A stretch of 64,000 nucleotides of DNA from RBG-16-66-20 sp036262835 (GTDB lineage: Bacteria > Pseudomonadota > Gammaproteobacteria > Burkholderiales > SG8-39), in contig DATAID010000105.1 of assembly GCA_036262835.1 (NCBI GenBank), positions 124,001-188,000 on the forward strand, written 5' to 3'. Positions within the stretch are counted from its first letter, which is position 1; every line of letters starts with the position of its first letter. Positions 33,543 to 42,554 of the stretch are shown here, in pieces. A program made the translations under genes and the position numbers. Below the pieces are notes generated by a model. It was not told the origin of the DNA, ran no database searches, and saw only the letters and a program-made list of their open reading frames with translations.

Positions 33543-33567
33543 GGCGACGCCAATATAATTCAGGCCG

Positions 33568-35313
33568 ATGGGTTCCCGGCTGCATTCCGCGCTGCGCTAC
33601 GCCCCGGCCGAAGTGACGGTGGAAAAGCGCGCCGATGGCACGATGGTGCTGCGCTCGCCCCACCCGCTCAAGCCTCACCCGCGCTGCGTAGGGGACTGGC
33701 TCAAGCAATGGTACGAAAGGGCCCCCGAGCGAACGTTCCTCGCCGAGCGCAGGGGCGAGGGCTGGCGCAGGCTTTCCTATCGCGACGCGCTTTCCGACGC
33801 GCGCCGCATCGGCCAGGCGCTGCTCGACCGCGGTCTCGGACCCGCGCGGCCGGTGGCGATCCTGTCGGACAACAGCATCGATCACGCGCTGCTCGCGCTC
33901 GGCGCGATGCAGGTCGGCGTGCCCGTCGCGCCGATCTCGCCCGCGTATTCGCTCATGTCGAAGGACTTCGCGAAGCTGAAGCACATCTTCGAGCTCCTCA
34001 AGCCCGGCCTGGTCTTCGCGGATAGCCCGGAGAAATTCGGGCCGGCGCTCGCGGCTTTGGGCGTCGAATCGACGCCGGTCGCCGAGCTGCTCAAGGCCAA
34101 CCCCGGCTCGACCGGCGAAGTCGCGCATTCGCGCGTCACGCCCGACACGGTGGCGAAGATCCTCTTCACCTCGGGCTCGACCGGCGTGCCGAAGGGCGTC
34201 ATCAACACGCAGCGCATGCTGACCTCGAACCAGCAGAGCTGGGCGCAGGTCTGGCCGTTCCTCGAAGACCGGCCGCCCGTGCTCTGCGAATGGCTGCCCT
34301 GGAACCACACCTTCGGCGGCAACGCGACCTTCAACATGGTGCTCCGCAACGGCGGCACGATGTACATCGACGGCGGCAAGCCCGTCCCCGGCCTGATCGA
34401 GACCACCGCAAGGAATTTGAAGGAGGTCTCGCCGACGATGTACCTGAGCGTGCCGCGCGGCTTCGACCTCCTGCTCCCCTACCTCGAATCCGACGCGCAG
34501 CTGCGCAAGAACTTCTTCCGCGACCTCGACTTGGTCTTCTACGCCGGCGCGGCGCTGCCGCCCAACCTCTGGGAGCGTATCGAGAAGCTCGCGATCGCCG
34601 AAAAGGGCGGCGCGCTCGCGATGGTCTCGGCCTGGGGCTCGACCGAGACCGCGCCGAAGACCACCTGCGTGCACTTCCACATCGACCGTGCCGGCGTGGT
34701 GGGCCTGCCCACCCCGGGCGCCGAAGTGAAGCTCGTGCCCTCGGGCGGGAAGCTCGAAGCGCGCGTGAAGGGCCCGAACGTCACGCCGGGCTACTGGCAG
34801 CGCCCCGACCTCACCCAAGCGGCGTTCGACGAAGAAGGCTTCTACCGCATCGGCGATGCGCTCAAGCTCGCCGATCCAGCCGCGCCGGAAAAGGGCCTTG
34901 TCTTCGACGGCCGCGTCGCCGAGGACTTCAAGCTCACCACCGGCACCTGGGTGCACGTGGGCGCGCTCCGCGTGAAGCTCATCGCCGCCTGCAACCCGCT
35001 ACTCCAGGACGCGGTGATCACCGGGCACGACCGGGATGAGGTCGGAGCGCTCGTCTTTCTGAGCCCGGCGGCCAAAGATGTCTCGAAGGAAGAAATCGCG
35101 AAAAAGATCAAGGGCGCGCTGAAAGCGCTCTCGGCCGAGGGCGGCAGCTCCACCCACCCCAGGCGCGTCCTCGTTCTCGAGGAACCGCCCTCGATCGACG
35201 CGGGCGAGATCACGGACAAGGGCTACATCAACCAGCGTGCCGTGCTCGAGCGCCGCGCGGCGCTGGTCGAGAAGCTGCACGCGACGCCCCTGTCCTCCGA
35301 GGTGATCACCTAG
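33568..35313 (+). CDS. fcs: feruloyl-CoA synthase
   Basis: A 581-residue adenylate-forming ligase. The AMP motif FTSGSTGVPKG is near residues 197-207; EWLPWNHTFGGNATFN, YAGAALPP and AWGSTETAPKTTC are specific for the feruloyl-CoA synthetase group that activates ferulate, coumarate and caffeate. A C-terminal EITDKGYINQ contains the catalytic lysine. TATAAT at 33554-33559 lies only 8 bp before the ATG, so the mRNA could be nearly leaderless. The usual partner enoyl-CoA hydratase/aldolase (ech) and vdh are not in the window. Its end overlaps the MFS gene by 8 bp. Confidence 0.9.
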   Translation: MGSRLHSALRYAPAEVTVEKRADGTMVLRSPHPLKPHPRCVGDWLKQWYERAPERTFLAERRGEGWRRLSYRDALSDARRIGQALLDRGLGPARPVAILSDNSIDHALLALGAMQVGVPVAPISPAYSLMSKDFAKLKHIFELLKPGLVFADSPEKFGPALAALGVESTPVAELLKANPGSTGEVAHSRVTPDTVAKILFTSGSTGVPKGVINTQRMLTSNQQSWAQVWPFLEDRPPVLCEWLPWNHTFGGNATFNMVLRNGGTMYIDGGKPVPGLIETTARNLKEVSPTMYLSVPRGFDLLLPYLESDAQLRKNFFRDLDLVFYAGAALPPNLWERIEKLAIAEKGGALAMVSAWGSTETAPKTTCVHFHIDRAGVVGLPTPGAEVKLVPSGGKLEARVKGPNVTPGYWQRPDLTQAAFDEEGFYRIGDALKLADPAAPEKGLVFDGRVAEDFKLTTGTWVHVGALRVKLIAACNPLLQDAVITGHDRDEVGALVFLSPAAKDVSKEEIAKKIKGALKALSAEGGSSTHPRRVLVLEEPPSIDAGEITDKGYINQRAVLERRAALVEKLHATPLSSEVIT

Positions 35314-36553
35314 GAGAAGGCGGCCGCGCGAACGCCACCGTCACGGCGGCGAGCGCCGAGAGCACCGCGAAGAGCACCATGCCGGCGCCGTAGTCGCCGG
35401 TTGCGTCGCGAAGCGCGCCCGCCAGCAGCGGCCCGAGCGCCTGCCCGCCGACCTGCGCCGGGAGCGTGATGCCGCGGATCGCGCCAAAGTGCGCGCGCCC
35501 GAAGTAGTTTGCCCAGATGACCGGCAGCATGGTGAGCAGCGCGCCGATGCCAGTGCCGAACGCAGCCGCCGCCGCAAACGCGAGCGCCGCGCCGTGCACG
35601 GCGTGCATGAGCACCGCGCCGAGCGACATGAGGAGCGCGCCTGCGCACAAGGAGAGGCGCGGCGGCAGGCGCAGGGCTCCAAATCCGAGGCTCGCCACGG
35701 CGGCCATCACCGAGAAGGTGCTCACGACCGCGGCGGCCGTGCCGGGCGAGAGCCCCCGCTCGAGCAGGTGCGGCGCCTGGTGCAGGCTCAACCCCGCCTG
35801 CACCGGAAAGACGAGCAACGTATAGGCGACGAGGAGCCAGAGCGCAGGCGTGGCGAGGGCCTCCCTCGGGGTGTAGGCAGCTTCCGGCGCGCCGGCGCCG
35901 AAATCCTCGCGCGCGCCCGGCATGCCATCGGGCGCCAAGCCGACATCCTCGGGCTGGCGTACGAGGAAGAACCACTGCGGCAGGACGCCGATGGCGAGCG
36001 CGACCGTCGCGAGCGCCACCCAGCCCGCGCGCCAGCCGTGCGCCGAGATCACGAACTGAGCAAGCGGCGGCAGCACCACGAGGCCGAACGCGGCAGCCAT
36101 CGCAAGCAGCGCCATGGCCCGCGCGCGACGGCGCACGAACCACTTGGCGACCGCGGCGGTCGTGCCGACGTCGAACGGGGCGGAAAACATCATGCGCGAG
36201 ATTCCGAAGGCGACGTAGAAGCTGACGAGCGACCACGTTCCCGCCAGCGCAAGCGAGCAGGCCGCCACCGCGAGCGCGCTGGCCGCGAGCAGCCAGCGTG
36301 AGCCGTGGCGGTCGAAAAGCGCGCCGGTGAGCGGCGCGGCCAGCGCTCCCAGCAGGGACCCGAGCGAAACCGCGCCGGAAAAGCCCGCGCGCGACCAGCC
36401 GAAGTCTGCGCACATCGGCACGACGAACATGGAGAGCGTGGCGACCGCGGCCGCCTGGCGCGCCACGTTGGAAAGCGAGGCGCAGCCGAGGATCACCCAG
36501 CCGTAGAAGAACGGCAGCCGGTGGGCGAGGCCGGAGGCTGCGCGCGGGATCAG
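35306..36553 (-). CDS. MFS transporter, last gene of the AcnX operon
   Basis: A 415-residue major facilitator with about twelve membrane segments, opening HRLPFFYGWVILGCASL as in OxlT/MhpT-like monocarboxylate carriers. RHGSRWLLAA is the loop-2 motif. No ATG, GTG or TTG precedes the first helix. CTG at 36553 overlaps the preceding stop as CTGA and is in frame, so it is the probable start; the first GTG would cut away part of helix 1. A second transporter in an operon that already has an ABC importer may export a product or import an alternative substrate. Confidence 0.82.
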   Translation of the reverse strand: MIPRAASGLAHRLPFFYGWVILGCASLSNVARQAAAVATLSMFVVPMCADFGWSRAGFSGAVSLGSLLGALAAPLTGALFDRHGSRWLLAASALAVAACSLALAGTWSLVSFYVAFGISRMMFSAPFDVGTTAAVAKWFVRRRARAMALLAMAAAFGLVVLPPLAQFVISAHGWRAGWVALATVALAIGVLPQWFFLVRQPEDVGLAPDGMPGAREDFGAGAPEAAYTPREALATPALWLLVAYTLLVFPVQAGLSLHQAPHLLERGLSPGTAAAVVSTFSVMAAVASLGFGALRLPPRLSLCAGALLMSLGAVLMHAVHGAALAFAAAAAFGTGIGALLTMLPVIWANYFGRAHFGAIRGITLPAQVGGQALGPLLAGALRDATGDYGAGMVLFAVLSALAAVTVAFARPPSPR

Positions 36554-37572
36554 CCGAATTCGGAGCGCAGGATCTGCGCCGCTTCGACCATCGCCTTCAT
36601 CTTGCCGAACGCCACCTCGCGCGGCAGGTACTTCATGCCGCAATCGGGCGCGAGGATGACGTTTTCCTTCGCGATATGGGGCAGCGCGCGCTTGACGCGC
36701 TCGACCACTTTTTGCGGGGTTTCTATGTCGGGATCGTTCAGATCGATGCATCCCAAAAGGATCTTTTTGCCGCCCAAAGACTTCAAAACCGAGCAATCCA
36801 GATTCGGCTGGGCGGCCTCTATCGACACCTGGTGACAGAGGCAGCCCGCGAACTCGGGCAGGAACGAATAGCCCGAAGGCTTCGCGTGGATGACCGCGGC
36901 GTAGCCAAAGCAGATGTGGACCGCCGTGGTGCCCGTGACGCCCTCGAGCGCCCGGTTGAGCGCCTTCAGCCCGTACTGGCGCGCTTTCTCGGGGCGCGCC
37001 TGCATCCAGGGCTCGTCGATCTGCACGATGTCGGCGCCCGCGGCGAAGAGATCCCTGATCTCCTCGTTCACCGCGACGGCGTAGTCCATCGCCGCCTCCT
37101 CGCCCGAGCTGTAGTACTCGTTCTTCGCCTGCTCGCTCATCGTGAACGGGCCGGGAACCGTGATTTTGATTTTCTTTTTCGTGTGCTTTCTCAGAAACCG
37201 GACGTCATCGACCTCGACCGGACCCCGGCGGCGCACCTTGCCGGCGATGCGGGGAAGCAGGATCGGATGGCCCGAGCGGTCCTTGCCCTCGCCCGGGTTG
37301 TCGATGTCGACCCCCTCGAGCGCGGTGGCGAATCGGTTGGAGTAGCTCTCGCGCCGGATCTCTCCGTCGGTGATGATGTCGAGGCCCGCCTCCTCCTGCG
37401 CGCGGATCGCGAGGATCGTCGCGTCATCCTGCGCCTGCGCGAGCAGCGGCTCGGGAACGCGCCAGAGCTCCCGCGCGCGGAGCCGCGGCGGGAAGCGCTT
37501 GCCGAGCTTGTCGCGGTCGATCAGCCACTCGGGCTGGGGATAGCTGCCGACGAGCGTGGTGGGAAAGAGCAT
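36550..37572 (-). CDS. MetE C-terminal-like methyltransferase, second paralogue
   Basis: A 340-residue protein of the same UROD/MetE-like fold as the one at 32430-33542 but only distantly similar. It starts TTLVGSYPQPEWL. H219 and C221 in VHICFGYA, E252 and C311 in PDCGMKYLP correspond to the MetE zinc ligands. The zinc thiol-methyltransferase site is therefore intact. It lies 9 bp after the GMC oxidoreductase and overlaps the MFS gene, so it works with the AcnX operon, where demethylation or thiol alkylation of the substrate can be imagined. Confidence 0.8.
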   Translation of the reverse strand: MLFPTTLVGSYPQPEWLIDRDKLGKRFPPRLRARELWRVPEPLLAQAQDDATILAIRAQEEAGLDIITDGEIRRESYSNRFATALEGVDIDNPGEGKDRSGHPILLPRIAGKVRRRGPVEVDDVRFLRKHTKKKIKITVPGPFTMSEQAKNEYYSSGEEAAMDYAVAVNEEIRDLFAAGADIVQIDEPWMQARPEKARQYGLKALNRALEGVTGTTAVHICFGYAAVIHAKPSGYSFLPEFAGCLCHQVSIEAAQPNLDCSVLKSLGGKKILLGCIDLNDPDIETPQKVVERVKRALPHIAKENVILAPDCGMKYLPREVAFGKMKAMVEAAQILRSEFG

Positions 37573-37581
37573 GGGCCTATT

Positions 37582-39129
37582 TTAGTGCGCAGCCGCGCGA
37601 ATGAGGTCGGCGCCCTTCTCCGCGATCATGACGGTGGCGGCGTTCGTGTTGCCCGAGACGACGCTCGGCATGACGGACGCATCCACCACGCGCAGGCCCT
37701 GCACGCCGTGGACGCGCAGCTGCGGGTCGACGACGGCGCCCGGATCCTTGCCGATGCGGCAGGTGCCGCACGGGTGGTAGCCGGAGGAGCCGGCGTTGCG
37801 CACCGCCTCGAGAATCTGCTCGTCGGTCTTCACCGAGGGCCCCGGCGAATACTCCTCGAGCACGTAAGGCGAGAACGACGGCGTAGCCGCGAGCCGGCGC
37901 ACCAGCCTCGCTCCTTCGATCATGAGGCGGCGGTCGTGCCCGGTGGCGAGGTAGTTCGGATGCATCGCCGGCGCGGCCTGCGGATCGGGCGAGGCGATCT
38001 CGACGCGCCCGCGGCTCGTCGGCCGCATGGGGTAGTAGACGAGCGTGAAGCCCGGCCAGCGATGCGGCTCGGCCCCGCGCTGCTCGGCGCTCACGGTGCT
38101 GATGAAGACCTGCAGGTCGGGCGAGCCGGATTCGGGCAGCACTTTCGTGATCAGGCCGCCCGTCATCACGCCGATCGCCATCGGCCCGCTGCGGAAAAGC
38201 AGATAACGCAAGCCCGTACGCGCTTTCGCGAAGACGCTGCGCAGCTCGTCATTCGTCGTTACCGGCCGCGTGCACTTGTAGATGATGCGCAGCGCCAGGT
38301 GGTCCTGGAGGTTCGCGCCGACGCCGGGCAGGTCGGCGAGCACCGCGATGCCGTGGCGCTGCAGCAGCGCGCCGGGCCCGATGCCCGAGAGCTGCAGCAA
38401 CTGCGGCGATTGCAGGGCGCCGGCCGCCAGGATCACCTCTTTCCTTGCCCCGGCCGAAAACTCCGACCCATCCTTGCGATAGCTCACGCCGCGCGCCCGC
38501 CTGCCTTCGAGCAGGATCTTTCCAGCCCGCGCGCCGGTTTCGACCCGCAGATTCGCCCGTCCGCGCGCGGGCCGCAGATAGGCGACCGCCGCGGAGCAGC
38601 GCCGGCCGTTGCGCGTCGTCAGGTGCAGGTAGCCGGCGCCTTCCTGCGTCGCGCCGTTGAAGTCGTCGTTGCGTGGGATGCCGAGATCGCGCGCGCCGGC
38701 GATGAAGGCGTCGACCAGCTCGCTTCGCTGGCGGATCTTCTCTACGGAAGGCAGGCTCTTCGCGAAATACGGAAGTACATCCCGGAACCCCCAGCCCTCG
38801 GCGCCCTGCGCGGCCCAGCCGTCGAAGTCCTCCGGCTGGCCGCGGATCTGGATGAGCCCGTTCACCGCGCTCGAGCCGCCGAGCGTGCGCCCGCGCGGCC
38901 AGTAAATGCGCCGCCCGTTCATGTTCGGGTCGGGCTCGGTGTGAAAGCCCCAGTTGAGCACCGGATGGAACATCGTCTTGCCGTAGCCGATGGGAACGTG
39001 CAGCCACGGATTCGAATCCGGCGGCCCGGCTTCGAGCAGGAGGACCGAGTGCCGGCCGTCTTCGCTCAGCCGGTTCGCAAGCGTGCAGCCCGCGGAGCCG
39101 CCGCCCACGACGACGTAGTCGAACGTCAT
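37582..39129 (-). CDS. GMC family FAD-dependent oxidoreductase (choline dehydrogenase-like)
   Basis: A 515-residue GMC oxidoreductase. The FAD motif VVGGGSAGC is at the N-terminus (about 7-15), WPRGRTLGGSSAVNG is the GMC signature 1, and GALQSPQLLQLSGIGP is signature 2. The C-terminal SSGYHPCGTCRIG carries the catalytic histidine and VVSGNTNAATVMIAEKGAD closes the FAD pocket. Such enzymes oxidise alcohols to aldehydes. Its start overlaps the AcnX small subunit stop by 4 bp, placing it in the same pathway. Confidence 0.87.
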   Translation of the reverse strand: MTFDYVVVGGGSAGCTLANRLSEDGRHSVLLLEAGPPDSNPWLHVPIGYGKTMFHPVLNWGFHTEPDPNMNGRRIYWPRGRTLGGSSAVNGLIQIRGQPEDFDGWAAQGAEGWGFRDVLPYFAKSLPSVEKIRQRSELVDAFIAGARDLGIPRNDDFNGATQEGAGYLHLTTRNGRRCSAAVAYLRPARGRANLRVETGARAGKILLEGRRARGVSYRKDGSEFSAGARKEVILAAGALQSPQLLQLSGIGPGALLQRHGIAVLADLPGVGANLQDHLALRIIYKCTRPVTTNDELRSVFAKARTGLRYLLFRSGPMAIGVMTGGLITKVLPESGSPDLQVFISTVSAEQRGAEPHRWPGFTLVYYPMRPTSRGRVEIASPDPQAAPAMHPNYLATGHDRRLMIEGARLVRRLAATPSFSPYVLEEYSPGPSVKTDEQILEAVRNAGSSGYHPCGTCRIGKDPGAVVDPQLRVHGVQGLRVVDASVMPSVVSGNTNAATVMIAEKGADLIRAAAH

Positions 39130-39530
39130 TCCACGATGCGCACGGTGCGTTCGGCCGGATCGATCTCGACGGTGGCGCCGTGCGGGATCTGCGTCGTGAT
39201 GTCGCCCTCGAAGCCGGCGACGAGCGTGATGTCGCCGAACGCCGCCCCCTGCGCGATGATCGGATTCACGCTGTTGAAGACGAGCGCGAGCGGCACCACC
39301 CCGCGCGAGGCCATCTCGCGCAGCATCCAGGCGCTCGCGACGCCGCCTTTCGCGGTGTCGAGCACGAGGATGCGGCCGCGGTACGACTCGCCCGCGAGCT
39401 TGTGGGTGGGGCGCGAGAACGTGCCGCCGAGGCGGTCGAGGTCGTAGCGCGCCGAAAAGCCGTCCTTGGCGACCAGCGCCGGGCCGCGCACCTTGCGGCC
39501 CATCGCCTGGCGGGCGATGAAGGCTTTCAT
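39126..39530 (-). CDS. aconitase X swivel domain (small subunit, DUF126)
   Basis: A 134-residue DUF126 protein, the swivelling domain of AcnX-type dehydratases. GGTFSRPTHKLAGESYRGRI is the family core, followed by TAKGGVASAWMLREM with the conserved lysine-Gly-Gly and ending IPHGATVEID. It pairs with the large subunit encoded directly upstream, which it overlaps by 4 bp (ATGA). In single-chain AcnX the two are fused. Confidence 0.88.
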   Translation of the reverse strand: MKAFIARQAMGRKVRGPALVAKDGFSARYDLDRLGGTFSRPTHKLAGESYRGRILVLDTAKGGVASAWMLREMASRGVVPLALVFNSVNPIIAQGAAFGDITLVAGFEGDITTQIPHGATVEIDPAERTVRIVE

Positions 39531-40759
39531 GGCAGCTTGCCTTTCTCCGCCGCCTCAACGCACTGCTCCATCGTGGCGAGCAGCGGCACATAGCCGTAGC
39601 CGCCGAGGATGTTCACCATCTTCGTGCTGTTGGTGGCGAGCCGCTTCCAGCCGTTCGCCTCCGCGATCTCGCGCGCATAGGACTGGTAGAAGCACATGCC
39701 CGAGAGCACGTGGCCGCCCGCGCGCTCGATTCTCTCGGTCAAGCCGAAGCGGTCGGCATCGGGCTTCACCTGCGGGCTCGTGACGGCGAGCAGCGGCTTG
39801 ACGAACTTGCGGCCTTCGCAAAGGCCCGCAAGCGTGCGCAGCTCGTAGAGGCTCAATTGCGGCGCCGAAAACACCACGACGTCGATCTCCTTTTCGCCCG
39901 CGTAGGCGGATTGCAACGCCCTTACGTCCTGTTCTTTGACCCCCTTATGTACCGAAAGCTTTTCTCCTCCGACGTCCTCGAGCCTCGCCGCCTCCGGAGT
40001 GATTCCCACCAGATGGAAAAGCGCGCTCGAGCCGAAGCTCGCCATCGCGGCGCCGAAGTGCTTGAGCTCGTCCGAGGACGGCACGCGCTGCAAGCCCTCG
40101 ACGACCGGCACCGCCCAGTAGTTGCCGGCAAGCCGCCCGATGACCGCGCCGAGCGCGCCCCAGTCGTTCAAGGTCACGGGCGTCCAGTCCGCGCGGATTC
40201 GCACGGTGGCCCGCCGCGCCTCGTCCAGATGAAAGCCGTAGCGCGGCGTGCGGCCGGTGAGCCCCGCCGCGAGCGCCGAGGGCCCGCCCTCGAAGTTCGA
40301 GCGCGCCCCGCATACCGAGTTGCTGTAGATGACGACCCCGGTATCGCCGAAGGCGACGCTCTCGCCGCGCAAGGGCGCCTGGATCGTCTGGTAGTTGATG
40401 CAGGTGTCCGTCATGAAGATGCCGAGGCGGCTGAAGGCGGCCACCGCGCGGCGCTCGAGGTCGACCGCCCAGCCCGGCTGCCTCAGCACCGCGGTCTTCG
40501 CGAAATCGGTGCCGCGCGGGTCCATGATGGTGGGCACGCAGACGCGCGCTTTCGGATCGTCCTTCGCGAGCGACTCGACCCAGGCCACGCCGGCCTCGCC
40601 CAGACTTTCGGTGTCCGCCATGATGTGCGCCTGGGTCACCGGCACGAGGTCGGCGGCGCCGAAGAAGTCGCCCACGCGCACCTGGTGCTCGATCGCGCTT
40701 TTGACCGCCGCGCCATGCTCGCCCGCGAGCATCGAGCGCTCCAAGTCGTTCAGTCTCAT
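39527..40759 (-). CDS. aconitase X catalytic subunit (DUF521)
   Basis: A 410-residue AcnX catalytic chain. ERSMLAGEHGAAVKSAIEHQ opens the family; TDTCINYQTIQAPLRGE, YSNSVCGARSNFEGGP and LSGMCFYQSYAREIA supply the cluster-binding cysteines and loops, and TNSTKMVNILGGYGY ends it. Known relatives are cis-3-hydroxy-L-proline dehydratase in bacteria and phosphomevalonate dehydratase in archaea. The GMC oxidoreductase, MetE-like gene and sugar-type ABC transporter beside it do not fit the usual hydroxyproline gene set, so the substrate remains open. Confidence 0.86.
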   Translation of the reverse strand: MRLNDLERSMLAGEHGAAVKSAIEHQVRVGDFFGAADLVPVTQAHIMADTESLGEAGVAWVESLAKDDPKARVCVPTIMDPRGTDFAKTAVLRQPGWAVDLERRAVAAFSRLGIFMTDTCINYQTIQAPLRGESVAFGDTGVVIYSNSVCGARSNFEGGPSALAAGLTGRTPRYGFHLDEARRATVRIRADWTPVTLNDWGALGAVIGRLAGNYWAVPVVEGLQRVPSSDELKHFGAAMASFGSSALFHLVGITPEAARLEDVGGEKLSVHKGVKEQDVRALQSAYAGEKEIDVVVFSAPQLSLYELRTLAGLCEGRKFVKPLLAVTSPQVKPDADRFGLTERIERAGGHVLSGMCFYQSYAREIAEANGWKRLATNSTKMVNILGGYGYVPLLATMEQCVEAAEKGKLP

Positions 40760-41511
40760 TTGATTCCCTGGAAGGAGGACGTGATGGGGATCCGGCCGCG
40801 CAGGCGCAGCACGAACTCATAGCTTTCCGCGTTGGCCCAGTAAAGCGTGTGCTCGAGCGGCTCGCCGCGCGCATCGTAGGACACGCGCTCGAGCGCGATG
40901 ACCGGCACGCCCGGGCTCAGCTGCAGCCCGCGGCGCAACTCGCTCGAGGGCGAGCGCGCGCGCACCGAGAGGTCGGCGCGGCTCACCTTGACGCCGAGCA
41001 ACGTGTCGAAGAGCTGGTAGGTGGAATAGCGCGCTACCTCCTCGCGCGAAGGGCGAAGCGACGAGGCGAGGTAGACCCAGGACACGGCGAAGGGCTCGCC
41101 GCGGCGCAGATAAAGCCGTTTCCAGTGGATCACCTTGCGCGCGCCCGCGCGCAGCCGGGCGTTCACTTCCGGCGGGGCGACCTTTTCCTCGAAGGCGAGC
41201 AGCTCGGTGGTCGGATTCACGCCGCGCGCCACCAGCTCGTCGTAGATGCCGTGCGGATCGAGAAGATCGTGGATCACCGGCGGCTCGGCGACGAAGGTGC
41301 CCTTGCCCTGGCGGCGCACGACGAGCTTCTCGCGCGCGAGCTGCATGACCGCCTGGCGCGCCGTGATGCGCGAGACGCCGTGCAGCTCGGCGAGCTCGGG
41401 CTCCCCGGGCAGCCGGTCGCCCGGCTTGTACGCGCCCTCGACGATGGCGCCGCGCAGCTGCAGAGCGAGCTGCCGATGCAGGGCGACGGCGCTGTCCCGG
41501 CGCAGCTTCAC
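40756..41511 (-). CDS. GntR family regulator (HutC/UTRA subfamily)
   Basis: A 251-residue regulator with an N-terminal winged helix (LHRQLALQLRGAIVEGAYKPG then SRITARQAVMQLAREKLVVR) and a UTRA ligand-binding domain, shown by YLASSLRPS and VPVIALERVSYDARGEPLEHT. HutC-type proteins usually repress their own operon until the substrate binds. It sits in the middle of the operon, overlapping neighbours by 4 bp at each end, and may bind near the promoter at 45676-45704. Confidence 0.88.
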   Translation of the reverse strand: MKLRRDSAVALHRQLALQLRGAIVEGAYKPGDRLPGEPELAELHGVSRITARQAVMQLAREKLVVRRQGKGTFVAEPPVIHDLLDPHGIYDELVARGVNPTTELLAFEEKVAPPEVNARLRAGARKVIHWKRLYLRRGEPFAVSWVYLASSLRPSREEVARYSTYQLFDTLLGVKVSRADLSVRARSPSSELRRGLQLSPGVPVIALERVSYDARGEPLEHTLYWANAESYEFVLRLRGRIPITSSFQGIK

Positions 41512-42554
41512 AGGCGCAGCCCCGAAGCCCGGTCGAAGACATGCAGCCCCGCCTCGTCGAGTTGCAGTCGCACCTGCGCGCGCTCGGCGGGCCGCTCCTT
41601 CACCCTGGCGCGGACAAGGAGCTCGCCGACGGCCACGTCGGCATAAAACTCTTCTCCCAGGGCCTCGGACATCGCGACTGTGGCGGGAAGCCCGTCCTGG
41701 GAGAGCCGGACGCCGGAGGGGCGGATGCCCAGGACGACGTCTTTTGTCCCGAGATGCTTCAGGGTCGGCACCGGGAAAGAAAAGCTTTCGACCTTCGCAA
41801 CACCCTCGTCCAGCCGCGCGGGAAGCAGGTTCATCGGCGGGTTGCCGAGGAATCCGGCGACCGCGACCGTGGCAGGCCGGCTGAACACTTCCTCGGGCGT
41901 GCCCATCTGCACGATGCGGCCGTCCATGAACACCGCGAGGCGGTCGGAGAGCGAGAGCGCCTCCTCCTGGTCGTGCGTGACGTAAACCGCGGTGACGTTG
42001 AGCGCGCGCTGCAGGCGCTTCAGCTCCACGCGCGTCTCGATGCGCAGCTTGGCATCGAGGTTGGAGAGCGGCTCGTCGAGAAGGAAGAGCGCCGGCTTTC
42101 TCACGATCGCGCGCGCGAGCGCGCAGCGCTGCTGCTGGCCGCCCGAGAGCTGGCCCGGCTTGCGCTCGAGAAGATGGGCGATTCGCACCTTCTCCGCGGC
42201 CTCCTTGACCGAGCGGGAAATCTCCTGAGGAGCGACCCCGCTCATCCTCAGAGGAAAGGCGATGTTCTCGCCGACCGTCATGTGGGGATAGAGCGCGTAG
42301 CTCTGGAACACCATGGCGACATCCCGAGCGCCCGGCTCGAGAAGCGTCACATCCTCCCCGTTCACGTGCACCGTGCCCGCATCGGCGGCTTCCAGTCCCG
42401 CGAGGATGCGCAGCGTCGTGGTTTTCCCGGAGCCCGAGGGCCCCAGCAGCGAGAAGAATTCGCCCGCCTGAATTTCCAGATCGATGCCGGCGAGCGCCGT
42501 CACCGCGCCGTGGCGCTTGACGATGCCGGAGAGCTGGACGCGAGCCGCCGTCAT
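41508..42554 (-). CDS. ABC transporter ATP-binding protein (UgpC/MalK-like)
   Basis: A 348-residue ATPase of the CUT1 sugar-transporter type. Walker A is GPSGSGKTT, the signature LSGGQQQR, and Walker B LFLLDEPLSNLDAK. The C-terminal OB-type regulatory domain (VVLGIRPSGVRL) is present, so it is full length. It energises the two upstream permeases, with its ATG overlapping the permease stop. Confidence 0.92.
   Translation of the reverse strand: MTAARVQLSGIVKRHGAVTALAGIDLEIQAGEFFSLLGPSGSGKTTTLRILAGLEAADAGTVHVNGEDVTLLEPGARDVAMVFQSYALYPHMTVGENIAFPLRMSGVAPQEISRSVKEAAEKVRIAHLLERKPGQLSGGQQQRCALARAIVRKPALFLLDEPLSNLDAKLRIETRVELKRLQRALNVTAVYVTHDQEEALSLSDRLAVFMDGRIVQMGTPEEVFSRPATVAVAGFLGNPPMNLLPARLDEGVAKVESFSFPVPTLKHLGTKDVVLGIRPSGVRLSQDGLPATVAMSEALGEEFYADVAVGELLVRARVKERPAERAQVRLQLDEAGLHVFDRASGLRL

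Noticed and set aside
33554..33567. Leaderless fcs mRNA from TATAAT at 33554
   Set aside because: No -35 hexamer is found at 16-18 bp; AT-rich chance match cannot be excluded, so it is noted only within the gene entry.
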